Source: Bradyrhizobium sp. CCGUVB4N (GTDB lineage: Bacteria > Pseudomonadota > Alphaproteobacteria > Rhizobiales > Xanthobacteraceae). Taken from it: DNA of 64,000 nt. Positions 1 to 8,103 of the stretch are shown here, piece after piece. Where the stretch lies: positions 6,386,001 to 6,450,000 of the forward strand of contig NZ_JANADP010000001.1 in NCBI RefSeq assembly GCF_024199945.1, written 5' to 3'. Each line of letters starts with the position of its first letter. Position 1 is the stretch's first letter. A model generated the notes under the pieces. It did no database searches, was not told the DNA's origin, and saw nothing but the letters and a program-made list of their open reading frames with translations. The translations under genes and the position numbers were made by a program.

Positions 1-1
1 C

Positions 2-535
2 ATGCAGTACGTGACGCTGCGCTATTTCAACGTCGCGGGTGCCGATCCGCAGGCCCGCATCGGGCTTGCCACCGTCGGTGCCACGCATCTGCTCAAGATC
101 GCGGTGGAAGCCGCGACCGGCCAGCGCGCCAAGATCGACGTGTTCGGCACCGACTACCCGACCCAGGACGGCAGCTGCATCCGCGACTTCATCCACGTGA
201 CGGATCTGTCGCAGGCGCATCGCTCCGCCCTCGCCTATTTGCGCAACGGCGGCGCCTCGACCACGCTGAACTGCGGCTATGGCCGCGGCTATTCGGTGCT
301 CGAAACCATCGACGCCGTGCGGCGGGTGTCGGGCCGCAGCTTCGCCGTGCAATACGCCCCGCGCCGGCCCGGCGACATCATGACCATGGTCGCCGACACC
401 AGCCGCATCCGCGGCCTGCTCGACTGGAAGCCGCAATACGAGGACCTCGAGACCATCGCGGCGCACGCGCTGGCCTGGGAGGACAAGCTGTTCCGCGAGC
501 GCCATGGCGAGCTCCGCCACGCCGTCTCGGCCTAG
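2..535 (+). CDS. galE: UDP-glucose 4-epimerase, C-terminal part (truncated by window edge)
   Basis: This is the last 177 residues of an extended SDR of the GalE type, which interconverts UDP-glucose and UDP-galactose in the cytoplasm for exopolysaccharide and LPS precursors. The visible part carries the GalE-like RYFNVAGAD motif, the GTDYPTQDGSCIRDFIHV segment and the C-terminal substrate-binding region ending in W-K-P-Q-Y. The NAD-binding Rossmann N-terminus and YxxxK site must lie upstream of position 1, so the ATG at 2 is probably internal. In rhizobia such a gene is often called exoB. It precedes an ABC exporter, which fits polysaccharide metabolism, but the two are about 120 bases apart and co-transcription is not certain. 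Confidence 0.85.
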   Translation: MQYVTLRYFNVAGADPQARIGLATVGATHLLKIAVEAATGQRAKIDVFGTDYPTQDGSCIRDFIHVTDLSQAHRSALAYLRNGGASTTLNCGYGRGYSVLETIDAVRRVSGRSFAVQYAPRRPGDIMTMVADTSRIRGLLDWKPQYEDLETIAAHALAWEDKLFRERHGELRHAVSA

Positions 536-654
536 AATCCATCCGGGCGCAAGCCCTTAATTGGGCTTGAAAACCGTAGCTTTAGCGGGCACAGAGGCCA
601 TTCGATCCCTGACGCGCGGGCAGGCTTTTCGCCTTGGCCGTCAATGGACTACGG

Positions 655-2457
655 ATGGCCCAGTTTCCAAAGAAAATCACCGACGATCCCTATGAGGCGA
701 TGGTCCTCATTCGCCGCCTCGTGGCGGAACAGGGGATCATCTACTGGCGGCGCTACCTCGTTGCCTTTGCGCTGATGGCGGCGGCCGCCGGCGCCACTGC
801 GGGCGCGACCTACGTGCTCGGCCAGGTCATCAACCAGGCCTATGTCGACAAGAACATCCCGGGCATCGCGATGTTCTCGGGCATCACGGTGATCCTGCTG
901 TTCATCAAGGGCGTGGCGACCTACGGCCACATGGTGATCCTGACCAAGATCAGCAACGCCATCCTCGCCACCAACCAGCGCCAGCTGTTCGCCAAGCTGA
1001 TGCGCGAGAGCGTCGGCTTCTTCTCGGAGCGGCATTCATCCGAATTTCTGGCGCGGCTGACGGCCGGCGCCAAATCGATCACCGACGTGCTCAACATGCT
1101 GGTCAACGCCATCGGGCGCGACCTGCTGATGCTGCTCGCCATGATCGGTGTGATGGTGTGGCAGGATCCGCTGATGTCGCTGATCGGCCTCGTCGCTGTG
1201 CCGCCGGCGATGCTGGTGCTGCGCAAGCTGGTCAAGCGCATCAAGGGCCTCGCCTACAACCAGTTCACCGGCACCGCCGACATCCTGGAGACGATGCAGG
1301 AATCGCTGCAGGGCATCCGCACGGTGAAGGCGTTCACGCTCGAAGACACCATGCAGAGCCGCATCGACGAGAACATCGCGATCGTCGAGCGCAACGCCAA
1401 CAAGATGGCCCGCGTCGCCAACCGCTCCAACCCGCTGATGGAAATGCTCGGCGGCTTCGCGGTCGCCGGCTGCCTGCTCTATGGCGGCTACAGCGTGGTC
1501 GCGCTCAACGCCACGCCCGGCGCGTTCTTCTCGTTCATGACCGCGTTCCTGATGGCAACCGAGCCGGCCAAGCGGCTGGCGCGGCTCAACATCGACCTCA
1601 ACAGCCAGCTCGTCGGCGCGCGCATGCTGCTCGAAGTCGTCGACAGCCCGGCCAGCGAGCATTCCGACGACGACAAGCCCGCGCTGAAGCTCTCCGAAGC
1701 GAAGATCGAGATGCGCGACGTCAGCTTCTGCTACCGTGCCAACGAGACCGTGCTCAACCGCATGAGCTTCGTCGCCGAGCCCGGCAAGGTCACCGCGCTG
1801 GTCGGCCCATCCGGCGGCGGCAAGTCGACCGTGCTGGCGCTGCTGCTCCGCTTCTACGAGGTGACGCAAGGCGACATCGTGATCGACGGCCAGTCGATCG
1901 GCGCGGTGTCGCGCAAATCGCTGCGGGCGCAGACCGCCTATGTCGGCCAGGACGTCTATCTGTTCCGCGACACCATCCGCAACAACATCGCCTTCGGCAA
2001 GCCGGGCGCGAGCGAGAATGAGATCATCGAGGCGGCGAAGGCGGCCTGCGCGCATGATTTCATCATGGGCTTCCCGCTCGGCTACGACACGCCGGTCGGC
2101 GAGCACGGCACGCAGCTGTCCGGTGGGCAGCGCCAGCGCATCGCGGTCGCCCGCGCGCTGCTCAAGAACGCGCCGATCATCCTGCTGGACGAAGCCACCG
2201 CCGCGCTCGATTCCGAGTCCGAGCGGCAGGTGCAGGAGGCGATCGAGCATCTCTGCCAGAACCGCACCACCATCGTGATCGCGCATCGTCTGCACACCAT
2301 CATGCACGCCGACGCGATCCTGGTGGTCGAGGGCGGCGAGATCGTCGAGCAGGGCCGGCATGAAGACTTGCTGCGCCGTGGCGGCCGCTACGCCTCGTTC
2401 TTCCGCCTGCAGCACTACGACACCGGCGCGCTGGCGCCGATCAGCGCAACCGCATAG
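655..2457 (+). CDS. ABC exporter, fused permease and ATPase (MsbA/NdvA type)
   Basis: A 600-residue half-transporter of the ABC exporter superfamily, acting as a homodimer in the inner membrane to export lipid-linked or glycan substrates. The N-terminal half has hydrophobic segments typical of the six-helix ABC transporter transmembrane region. The nucleotide-binding half has Walker A GPSGGGKST, signature LSGGQRQR, Walker B IILLDEATAALD and the switch histidine in IVIAHRL. The ATG at 655 is preferred over a TTG at 634 because the protein then starts MAQFPKK, as in relatives; no strong Shine-Dalgarno decides it. The neighbouring epimerase suggests a glucan or LPS substrate (MsbA or cyclic beta-glucan NdvA function), but the substrate cannot be read from the sequence. 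Confidence 0.88.
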   Translation: MAQFPKKITDDPYEAMVLIRRLVAEQGIIYWRRYLVAFALMAAAAGATAGATYVLGQVINQAYVDKNIPGIAMFSGITVILLFIKGVATYGHMVILTKISNAILATNQRQLFAKLMRESVGFFSERHSSEFLARLTAGAKSITDVLNMLVNAIGRDLLMLLAMIGVMVWQDPLMSLIGLVAVPPAMLVLRKLVKRIKGLAYNQFTGTADILETMQESLQGIRTVKAFTLEDTMQSRIDENIAIVERNANKMARVANRSNPLMEMLGGFAVAGCLLYGGYSVVALNATPGAFFSFMTAFLMATEPAKRLARLNIDLNSQLVGARMLLEVVDSPASEHSDDDKPALKLSEAKIEMRDVSFCYRANETVLNRMSFVAEPGKVTALVGPSGGGKSTVLALLLRFYEVTQGDIVIDGQSIGAVSRKSLRAQTAYVGQDVYLFRDTIRNNIAFGKPGASENEIIEAAKAACAHDFIMGFPLGYDTPVGEHGTQLSGGQRQRIAVARALLKNAPIILLDEATAALDSESERQVQEAIEHLCQNRTTIVIAHRLHTIMHADAILVVEGGEIVEQGRHEDLLRRGGRYASFFRLQHYDTGALAPISATA

Positions 2458-2493
2458 AGTTCCCTATCAACCCAAGAGCAGCGAGACCGCTTC

Positions 2494-3195
2494 ATGAACG
2501 CCGCCTCCTATGTCATCCCGCTTCCGCCCCAGGCTTCGCTCCCCGTCGTCGGCGAGGCCGGCCGTTATCCGGTGCGCCGCATCTGGTGCGTCGGCCGCAA
2601 TTATCTCGAGCACATCCGCGAGATGGGCAATGACGAGCGCGCGCCGCCGTTCTTCTTCGCCAAGCACGCCGACATGCTGGTGCCCGATGGCGCCACCATC
2701 CCTTATCCACCGCTGACCAAGGACCTGCATCACGAGGTCGAGCTGATCGTCGCGCTGAAGAGCGGCGGCCTCAACATCCCCGCCGAGAAGGCGCTCGATC
2801 ATGTCTACGGCTATGCCGTCGGCATCGACCTCACCCGCCGCGACCTCCAGATCGCCTCGCGCAAGAAGGAGCGTCCGTGGGAGATCGGCAAATCGTTCGA
2901 TGGGTCGGCGCCCGCCTCCGCCATCCAGCCGGCCTCCAAGATCGGGCATCCCACCAAGGGCAAGATCTGGCTCACGGTCAACGGCAAGGAAGCCCAGACG
3001 GGCGACCTCGAGCAGATGATCTGGAACGTGCCGGAGACGATCTGGCAGCTGTCCCAGCAGGTGAAGCTCGCTGCCGGCGACATCATCATGACGGGCACGC
3101 CGGCCGGCGTGTCGCAGCTCCAGCCCGGCGACAAGCTCGAATGCGGTGTCGACGGCGTCGGCACGCTGAAGGTCAGCATCGGCCAGCCGGAATAA
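2494..3195 (+). CDS. fumarylacetoacetate hydrolase family protein
   Basis: A 233-residue member of the FAH superfamily, metal-dependent enzymes that hydrolyse acylpyruvates such as fumarylpyruvate or decarboxylate related diacids in aromatic catabolism. Family features are the early GRNYLEHIREMG motif, acidic metal ligands in HHEVELIV, the YAVGIDLTRRDLQ stretch and the late GDIIMTGTPAGV motif. The length is typical of the short fumarylpyruvate hydrolase/FAHD1-like branch. It follows the ABC exporter gene after 36 bases and is closed by a strong terminator at 3218, so it may be the last gene of that unit. The exact substrate is unknown. Confidence 0.85.
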   Translation: MNAASYVIPLPPQASLPVVGEAGRYPVRRIWCVGRNYLEHIREMGNDERAPPFFFAKHADMLVPDGATIPYPPLTKDLHHEVELIVALKSGGLNIPAEKALDHVYGYAVGIDLTRRDLQIASRKKERPWEIGKSFDGSAPASAIQPASKIGHPTKGKIWLTVNGKEAQTGDLEQMIWNVPETIWQLSQQVKLAAGDIIMTGTPAGVSQLQPGDKLECGVDGVGTLKVSIGQPE

Positions 3196-3217
3196 GCTGC
3201 CCGGCATCTGGAAATCG

Positions 3218-3246
3218 AAAGGCCCCGGACAGGTCCGGGGCCTTTT
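3218..3246 (+). terminator. rho-independent terminator after FAH-family gene
   Basis: Thirteen-base perfect arms, AAAGGCCCCGGAC and its complement, are separated by AG and followed by TTTT. It lies 22 bases after the FAH-family stop and just before the convergent SnoaL-like gene, so it may work in both directions. Confidence 0.85.
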
Positions 3247-3270
3247 GCATGTCGAGCATGTGATCGCGAT

Positions 3271-3741
3271 CTACCAGGCCTTCACTGGCCGATCGGCGTG
3301 GCTCGTCTGCGGCACGCCGCGATTGAGCGACATGTGCGAATGCACGCACAGCCAGCGATCGCCATCTCTCGAAAAGATCATGGTCGCACGGCCGGGGCGC
3401 GGAAACGCGCTGCCGTCGGGATGATAGCCCGTGCTCGTCCACGGTGCGATCACGGTCGCCGTCGTGCCGTCTGGTGAGGCCAGAACCGAGATCTGCTCGA
3501 GCACGAAGCGGAAGTCGGTCGTCTTCGGCCAGACATTATTCCATTGCGTCGTGACCCACTGGTCGAGGCCGGGGATGACGTCGTTATGCGTCCCGAACGC
3601 CAGCACATCCGGATGGAACAGTGGTCGCGCCGAGGCATAGTCGACCTCACGAACGTACCCTGAGAAGGTATCCAGCCACGCGCGGAAGAATTGCACGGTC
3701 TCGGTGTTCGCAAGTGGCAATTGGGCCATTGCCTGCTCCAT
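3271..3741 (-). CDS. SnoaL/NTF2-like family protein
   Basis: About 156 residues with the NTF2-like alpha+beta cone-fold pattern: an N-terminal helix (FFRAWLDTFSGYVREVDY), FHPDVLAFGTH, and a C-terminal sheet ending in W-L-C-V-H-S-H-M-S. Such proteins are small cyclases, isomerases or ligand-binding proteins, often annotated as ketosteroid isomerase-like or calcium/calmodulin kinase II association-like. The function here cannot be assigned. The start at 3741 (MEQAMAQL) is preferred; a longer start at 3777 is possible and neither has a clear Shine-Dalgarno. The gene is divergent from mosB across about 120 bases, which may hold both promoters. Confidence 0.7.
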   Translation of the reverse strand: MEQAMAQLPLANTETVQFFRAWLDTFSGYVREVDYASARPLFHPDVLAFGTHNDVIPGLDQWVTTQWNNVWPKTTDFRFVLEQISVLASPDGTTATVIAPWTSTGYHPDGSAFPRPGRATMIFSRDGDRWLCVHSHMSLNRGVPQTSHADRPVKAW

Positions 3742-3863
3742 GTTTGGCCGGTAAATCGCGACGAACCTTGTTGCCATGGACCGGCCAGTGCAGCAAGATT
3801 CGCGTGTCGGGACCGGAGGGTCCCACCGCAGAGACCGCATCAGAAAACGAGAGGATGTCTCGG

Positions 3864-4676
3864 ATGTCGAACACAATCACGGAGCTCGAGGGGCTGCTGA
3901 TGCAGCGCCCGCTCACCGACCCACAGCTTGTCGCGGCCGCAGAGAAGGCTTCGGACTTCCGCATCCTGCCGGATGCAACGGTCATCAAGATCGGCGGGCA
4001 GAGCATGATCGATCGCGGTCGCGCCGCGGTCTATCCGATCGTCGAGGAGATCGTTGCGGCCCGTAAAGCCCACAAGCTCCTGATCGGCACCGGCGCCGGC
4101 ACCCGCGCGCGGCATCTCTATTCGATCGCCGCCGGGCTTCGCCTGCCCGCCGGCGTGCTGTCGCAGCTCGGCGCCTCCGTAGCCGACCAGAACGCCGCGA
4201 TGCTCGGACAGCTCTTGGCCAAGCACGGCATCTCCGCCGTCAGCAGCGCCGGGCTCTCGTCCGTGCCGCTGTTTCTCGCCGAGGTGAACGCCGTCATCTT
4301 CGCAGGCATGCCGCCCTATAGCCTCTGGATGCGGCCCGCGGCGGAAGGCGTGATCCCGCCCTACCGCACCGATGCCGGATGCTTCCTCGTCGCCGAGCAG
4401 TTCGGCTGCAAGGCAATGATCTATGTGAAGGACGAGAACGGTCTCTACACCGCGAACCCGAAAACGTCGAAGGACGCGACCTTCATTCCAAAAATCTCGG
4501 TGGCCGAAATGAAGGCCAAGGGTCTGCAGGATTCCATCCTGGAATTCCCGGTGCTCGATCTCCTCACCGCAGCGCGCCACGTCCGCCAGGTGCAGGTCGT
4601 GAACGGCCTCGTTCCCGGCAATCTCACCCGCGCGCTCGCGGGCGAGCATGTCGGCACCATCATCACCGCGAGCTGA
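3864..4676 (+). CDS. mosB: molybdenum storage protein subunit beta
   Basis: A 270-residue protein of the amino acid kinase fold, closely resembling the beta subunit of the Azotobacter vinelandii molybdenum storage protein (recalled from memory, not searched). It starts MSNTITELEGLLMQR and has ATVIKIGGQS, LIGTGAGTRARH and a closing GEHVGTIITAS. In the characterised system MosA and MosB form a heterohexamer that hydrolyses ATP to pack polyoxomolybdate clusters in its cavity. ATG 3864 is chosen over in-frame ATG 3855 because GAGAGGA at 3849-3855 then has normal spacing. Only 13 bases separate it from mosA, indicating one operon. The longer open frame upstream runs into the promoter region and is not coding. 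Confidence 0.93.
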   Translation: MSNTITELEGLLMQRPLTDPQLVAAAEKASDFRILPDATVIKIGGQSMIDRGRAAVYPIVEEIVAARKAHKLLIGTGAGTRARHLYSIAAGLRLPAGVLSQLGASVADQNAAMLGQLLAKHGISAVSSAGLSSVPLFLAEVNAVIFAGMPPYSLWMRPAAEGVIPPYRTDAGCFLVAEQFGCKAMIYVKDENGLYTANPKTSKDATFIPKISVAEMKAKGLQDSILEFPVLDLLTAARHVRQVQVVNGLVPGNLTRALAGEHVGTIITAS

Positions 4677-4689
4677 AGAGAGCACCGTC

Positions 4690-5517
4690 ATGGCTGACAC
4701 CAACCAGATCAAGCACGTCGCCTCGCCGCTCGCGCGCCAGACCCTTCTGGACAGCGATCTCACCCGCCCCGTCGCCGGCAATCGCCCGATCAAGCTGCTG
4801 CCCTGGCTGCAGGTCATCAAGATCGGCGGTCGCATCATGGATCGTGGCGCTGAGGCCATCCTGCCGCTCGTCGACGAGCTGCGCGCGTTGCTGCCGGAGC
4901 ATCGCCTGCTGATCCTGACCGGCGCCGGCATCCGTGCCCGCCATCTCTACAGCGTCGGTCTCGACCTCGGCTTGCCGGCCGGCTCGCTCGCGCCGCTCGC
5001 CGCCAGCGAGGCCGGCCAGAACGGCCACATCCTGGCAAGCCTGCTTGCGCCCGAGGGCGTCTCCTATGTCGAGCACGGCACCATCGCGAGCCAGCTCGCG
5101 ATCCACCTCCAGGCGGCGCGCGCGGTCGTCGGCAGTGCGTTCCCGCCCTACCACCATCACGAGTTCCCGACCGCGCGCATCCCGCTGCATCGCGCTGACA
5201 CCGGCGCCTTCCTGCTCGCCGACGCGCTCGGTGCCGCGGGTTTGACGATCGTCGAGGACGTCGATGGCGTCTACACCACCGATCTCAATGGCGCAGACGG
5301 CAAGAAGGCCGAGCTCTTGAAAGAGACGAGCTTCGCCGAACTTGCGAAGCTCAAGGGCACACTGCCGTTCGATCCCGCGCTGCTCGAGGTGATGGCGAAT
5401 GCACGCCACATCGCGCGCGTGCAAGTGGTGAACGGCCTCGTGCCCGGCCGGATCAGCGCGGCCCTGCGCGGACAGCATGTGGGGTCGATCATTCAGACCG
5501 GTGCCAAGCCGGTGTGA
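4690..5517 (+). CDS. mosA: molybdenum storage protein subunit alpha
   Basis: A 275-residue amino acid kinase-fold protein, paralogous to the preceding gene and matching the MosA type: IKLLPWLQVIKIGGR, LILTGAGIRARHLYSVG, the histidine-rich PPYHHHEFP segment and the final GQHVGSIIQTG. In the A. vinelandii complex the alpha subunit carries ATP- and molybdate-cluster-binding residues, and the PYHHHEF stretch corresponds to that region (family knowledge). The start at 4690 gives the expected MADTNQIKH N-terminus. Expression is expected to be translationally linked to mosB. A terminator follows at 5545. No nitrogenase or molybdate transporter gene lies in the window, so the client of the stored molybdenum is not evident here. 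Confidence 0.93.
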   Translation: MADTNQIKHVASPLARQTLLDSDLTRPVAGNRPIKLLPWLQVIKIGGRIMDRGAEAILPLVDELRALLPEHRLLILTGAGIRARHLYSVGLDLGLPAGSLAPLAASEAGQNGHILASLLAPEGVSYVEHGTIASQLAIHLQAARAVVGSAFPPYHHHEFPTARIPLHRADTGAFLLADALGAAGLTIVEDVDGVYTTDLNGADGKKAELLKETSFAELAKLKGTLPFDPALLEVMANARHIARVQVVNGLVPGRISAALRGQHVGSIIQTGAKPV

Positions 5518-5544
5518 TCGCGGCTGCGGCGTCTCCACAAACAG

Positions 5545-5574
5545 AAAGCCCCGGAGATTGCTCCGGGGCTTTTT
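5545..5574 (+). terminator. rho-independent terminator after mosA
   Basis: Twelve-base arms, AAAGCCCCGGAG and CTCCGGGGCTTT, with an ATTG loop, followed by a short T run. It sits between mosA and the convergent LpxO-like gene, and the A-rich left flank would let it act for the minus strand too. Confidence 0.85.
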
Positions 5575-5598
5575 GATTCAGGCAATGCGATGCGCCGA

Positions 5599-6528
5599 TC
5601 AGGTCAATGCCGAATACACGATGAGGCCAAGAACCAGAGCGGTCAGCGAATATTTCAGCGTGTAGTAGACGTTACGATTCCACTCCTTGACCTTGCGGCT
5701 GCCGAGATGGATCTCGTAGAGCTTGCCGAACACCTTGTTGAGCACGCCGACGCTCTCGCCTTCGACGTTCTGTGTCGCTGACGCCTTGACGATGTGATGG
5801 CTGACCCAGCGGTTGATCGCGGTCATGAAGCCGAACTTCATCGGACGCTCGACATCGCAGAACAGGATGATGCGATTGACGTCAGTCTGGTTCTCGGCGC
5901 TGTGGATGAAGGTCTCGTCGAACATGAAGGCCTCGCCGTCGCGCCAGACGCATTCGACGCCGTCAACGAGGATGCGGCACTTGTTCGAGTTCGGCGTGAC
6001 GAGGCCGAGGTGATAGCGCAGCGATCCGGCAAAGGGATCGCGATGAGCGCCGAGCTTGCCGCCCGGAGGCAGCATCGCGAACATGGCGCCGTGCACGCTC
6101 GGGATCGACTTGAGCAGCTCCACCGTCTTCGGGCACAGCGTGTTCGCCGAGGGCAGGAAGTCGTCGTACCATTTCAGGTAAAAGCGTTTCCAGCCGCTCT
6201 TGAAGAATGAGTAGAAACCCCAGTCGTTGTTCTTCGCTGCCGCGCGGATAAAGCCTTCGTCGAACAGGCGGACGGCCTCGTCGCGGATGGTCTCCCAGTT
6301 CTCGCTGAGCGGCTTCAACTCGGGAAACTGCTCGACCGAGATGACAGGCTTGTTCGGCACGGCCGAGCCCGCATACATCAGCACGTTATAAGGTGCGAGA
6401 TAGGTCGAGTGATCGCCGAGCTGGCGCGCGAAGCGCAACCGCTGCTTGCCCCGAAAGTGAACGTAAATCGTCGATGCCGCCAGCACATACAAAATGACAA
6501 GCTGCGGCGCAAAAAGCTGTTTCAGCAT
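5599..6528 (-). CDS. lpxO: aspartyl/asparaginyl beta-hydroxylase family, LpxO-like lipid A hydroxylase
   Basis: A 309-residue membrane-anchored Fe(II)/2-oxoglutarate dioxygenase. The iron ligands are visible as HRD in GGKLGAHRDPFAGSL and a distal histidine in MFDETFIHSAENQ; an arginine follows in VNRIILFCDV. Hydrophobic segments at residues about 5-25 and at the extreme C-terminus (SLTALVLGLIVYSALT) fit an inner-membrane enzyme with a cytoplasmic catalytic domain, as in LpxO, which 2-hydroxylates a lipid A acyl chain. The length matches LpxO. The ATG at 6528 is preferred because the upstream extension is Gly/Arg-rich and unlike the family. The lipid A substrate is inference; a peptide or other lipid target is possible. 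Confidence 0.75.
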   Translation of the reverse strand: MLKQLFAPQLVILYVLAASTIYVHFRGKQRLRFARQLGDHSTYLAPYNVLMYAGSAVPNKPVISVEQFPELKPLSENWETIRDEAVRLFDEGFIRAAAKNNDWGFYSFFKSGWKRFYLKWYDDFLPSANTLCPKTVELLKSIPSVHGAMFAMLPPGGKLGAHRDPFAGSLRYHLGLVTPNSNKCRILVDGVECVWRDGEAFMFDETFIHSAENQTDVNRIILFCDVERPMKFGFMTAINRWVSHHIVKASATQNVEGESVGVLNKVFGKLYEIHLGSRKVKEWNRNVYYTLKYSLTALVLGLIVYSALT

Positions 6529-6672
6529 TTCCCCAAATCCCGAGTAACCCAGCCGGGGACGTGATCTACCGCGGCCGGCCCCCACCGGCAAGATATTCAC
6601 CGGGGGGTTGCGGTCACGCTGGGGAGAGTTCGGGGATGGAACCCGGGCTAAAATGGACCAAAACCGGCCGAA

Positions 6673-6846
6673 TCACGCCCGGGACAGCGCCTGGAGGCCC
6701 TTGAAGGTCAGGCGCTTAGGGTCGGTAACGCCGGCGAGATAGAGCCGGCGGATGAAGGTAGTGACGGCGTCGCGGTCGCAATCGGTCAGCGCGACGACGG
6801 CGTCGACCGCGATCTTCTGGGCTTCCATTGGGCTCACCTCGGCCAT
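6673..6846 (-). CDS. small conserved-looking protein, 57 residues
   Basis: An open frame beginning ATG-GCC-GAG and ending TGA encodes a 57-residue protein starting MAEVSPMEAQ and ending LQALSRA. It is short, helical and mixed-charge (KIAVDAVVALTDCDRD, TFIRRLYLAGVTDPKR), with GC-rich third positions and no membrane segment or signal peptide. No family is recognised. It sits alone between the LpxO-like gene and the LysR gene on the same strand, about 130 bases downstream of the LysR gene's end. Nothing suggests a function. It could be a chance frame, but the composition is protein-like. Confidence 0.5.
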   Translation of the reverse strand: MAEVSPMEAQKIAVDAVVALTDCDRDAVTTFIRRLYLAGVTDPKRLTFKGLQALSRA

Positions 6847-6975
6847 GCGAGTAACCCCGGCCGAGACAGGCTAGGACTCATCCGTTAATCCGGCGTTAAC
6901 CGTTCGGAACCATCGCCGATTCAGCCCAGCGGCCGTATACGCAAAACAACGCATTGGCAGTCGCGGCGCGACACC

Positions 6976-7899
6976 TCAGCGAGCGCCAATGCTCTTCCTG
7001 AACTGTGCAAAGTGCTTCTTCAGACGGGGCACGGCAAAATCGGCGAAGGCACGCACCTTCGGCACCGAGAGCCGGCCCTGCGGCGAGATCAGGTTCGCCG
7101 GCATCTCCGGATCCTCGTCGCTCGCAAGCAAGACCTCGAGTTCGCCGCGCGCAACCTGCTCGGCAACTTGATAGGAATACATCCGCGCGATGCCACGCCC
7201 GGCCACCGCGGAGGCGACCGCCGCATAGGTGCTATTGACCATCAGGCGCGGCGTGAACTGAACCGTCCGCGGCACCGTTGAATTCCTCGACGGCGCAAAG
7301 GTCCATGAATTCGGCAGATGCGCCATCGCCACGATCTGGTGTTTGGCGAGGTCGCCTGGCTCCGCGATGCGCGGATGCTGCTTCAGATAGCGCGGCGCGG
7401 CCACCACGACCCGACGGACCTCACCGAGAGGCATCGCCACCATCGCTGAATCCGCCAGCGGACCGATGCGAAGCGCGATATCGAACCCCTCCTCGATCAG
7501 GTTGACCGCACGATCGAACAGCAGAAGCTTTGCCGAAACGGTCGGATAAGCGTCCAGAAACGCATCCAGGATCGGGCGCAGCACCATCTCGCCTGACACC
7601 ACTGGCGCCGTGATCGTCAGCAGGCCACGTGGCGCCGCGCGCGGGCCGGCCGCAATGGCGTCGGCCTCTTCGAGTTCGGTCAGCACGCGCCGGCAGATAG
7701 CGACATAGCGCTCGCCCTCCTCGCTCAGCTTGATCGACCGCGTGGTCCGGTGCAGCAGCTCGGCGCCGACGTGCCCCTCCAGGAAGGCGATGGCGCGGCT
7801 CACCGCCGCCGGCGAGCGACCGAGCTTGCGGCCTGCGGCGGCCAGGCTGCCCTCGTCCACCGCGAGGACGAACACCTTCATCGCATCCAGACGATCCAT
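6976..7899 (-). CDS. LysR-family transcriptional regulator
   Basis: A 307-residue LysR-type regulator. The N-terminal winged helix-turn-helix (MDRLDAMKVFVLAVDEGSL, then GRKLGRSPAAVSRAI) is followed by the effector-binding domain (LLTITAPVVSGEMVLRPIL, FDIALRIGPL). This is the CrgA/DmlR-like branch with an SxAAxS-containing HTH. ATG 7899 has a good purine-rich site (GGGAAGG) just upstream and gives the standard N-terminus. It is divergent from the SDR-tautomerase-MFS operon across about 200 bases, the classical arrangement for a LysR activator of the neighbouring operon. The effector is unknown. Confidence 0.9.
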   Translation of the reverse strand: MDRLDAMKVFVLAVDEGSLAAAGRKLGRSPAAVSRAIAFLEGHVGAELLHRTTRSIKLSEEGERYVAICRRVLTELEEADAIAAGPRAAPRGLLTITAPVVSGEMVLRPILDAFLDAYPTVSAKLLLFDRAVNLIEEGFDIALRIGPLADSAMVAMPLGEVRRVVVAAPRYLKQHPRIAEPGDLAKHQIVAMAHLPNSWTFAPSRNSTVPRTVQFTPRLMVNSTYAAVASAVAGRGIARMYSYQVAEQVARGELEVLLASDEDPEMPANLISPQGRLSVPKVRAFADFAVPRLKKHFAQFRKSIGAR

Positions 7900-8103
7900 G
7901 CCTTCCCGCCGCCCCGTGAAATTCCAATGACAAATTAAGCCCTTGTCCCAGTCGCGACAACTGCCGCCGGACGCCGGTCCGGCATTCATACGCGCCGCGA
8001 AAGAGTGTCTGCCGGACGGCGTGTATTCGCGAGCAGGCCGGCGCGGCGTACCTCAACGCCCAAGCCAGCCGGTGCTGGCGCGGATCAACAACAGGAGCCC
8101 GTC

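Noticed and set aside
1036..2415. A 459-codon minus-strand open frame under the ABC exporter gene
   Set aside because: His/Asp/Arg/Ala-rich translation, no family, and fully antisense to a gene with all ABC motifs; typical shadow in high-GC DNA.
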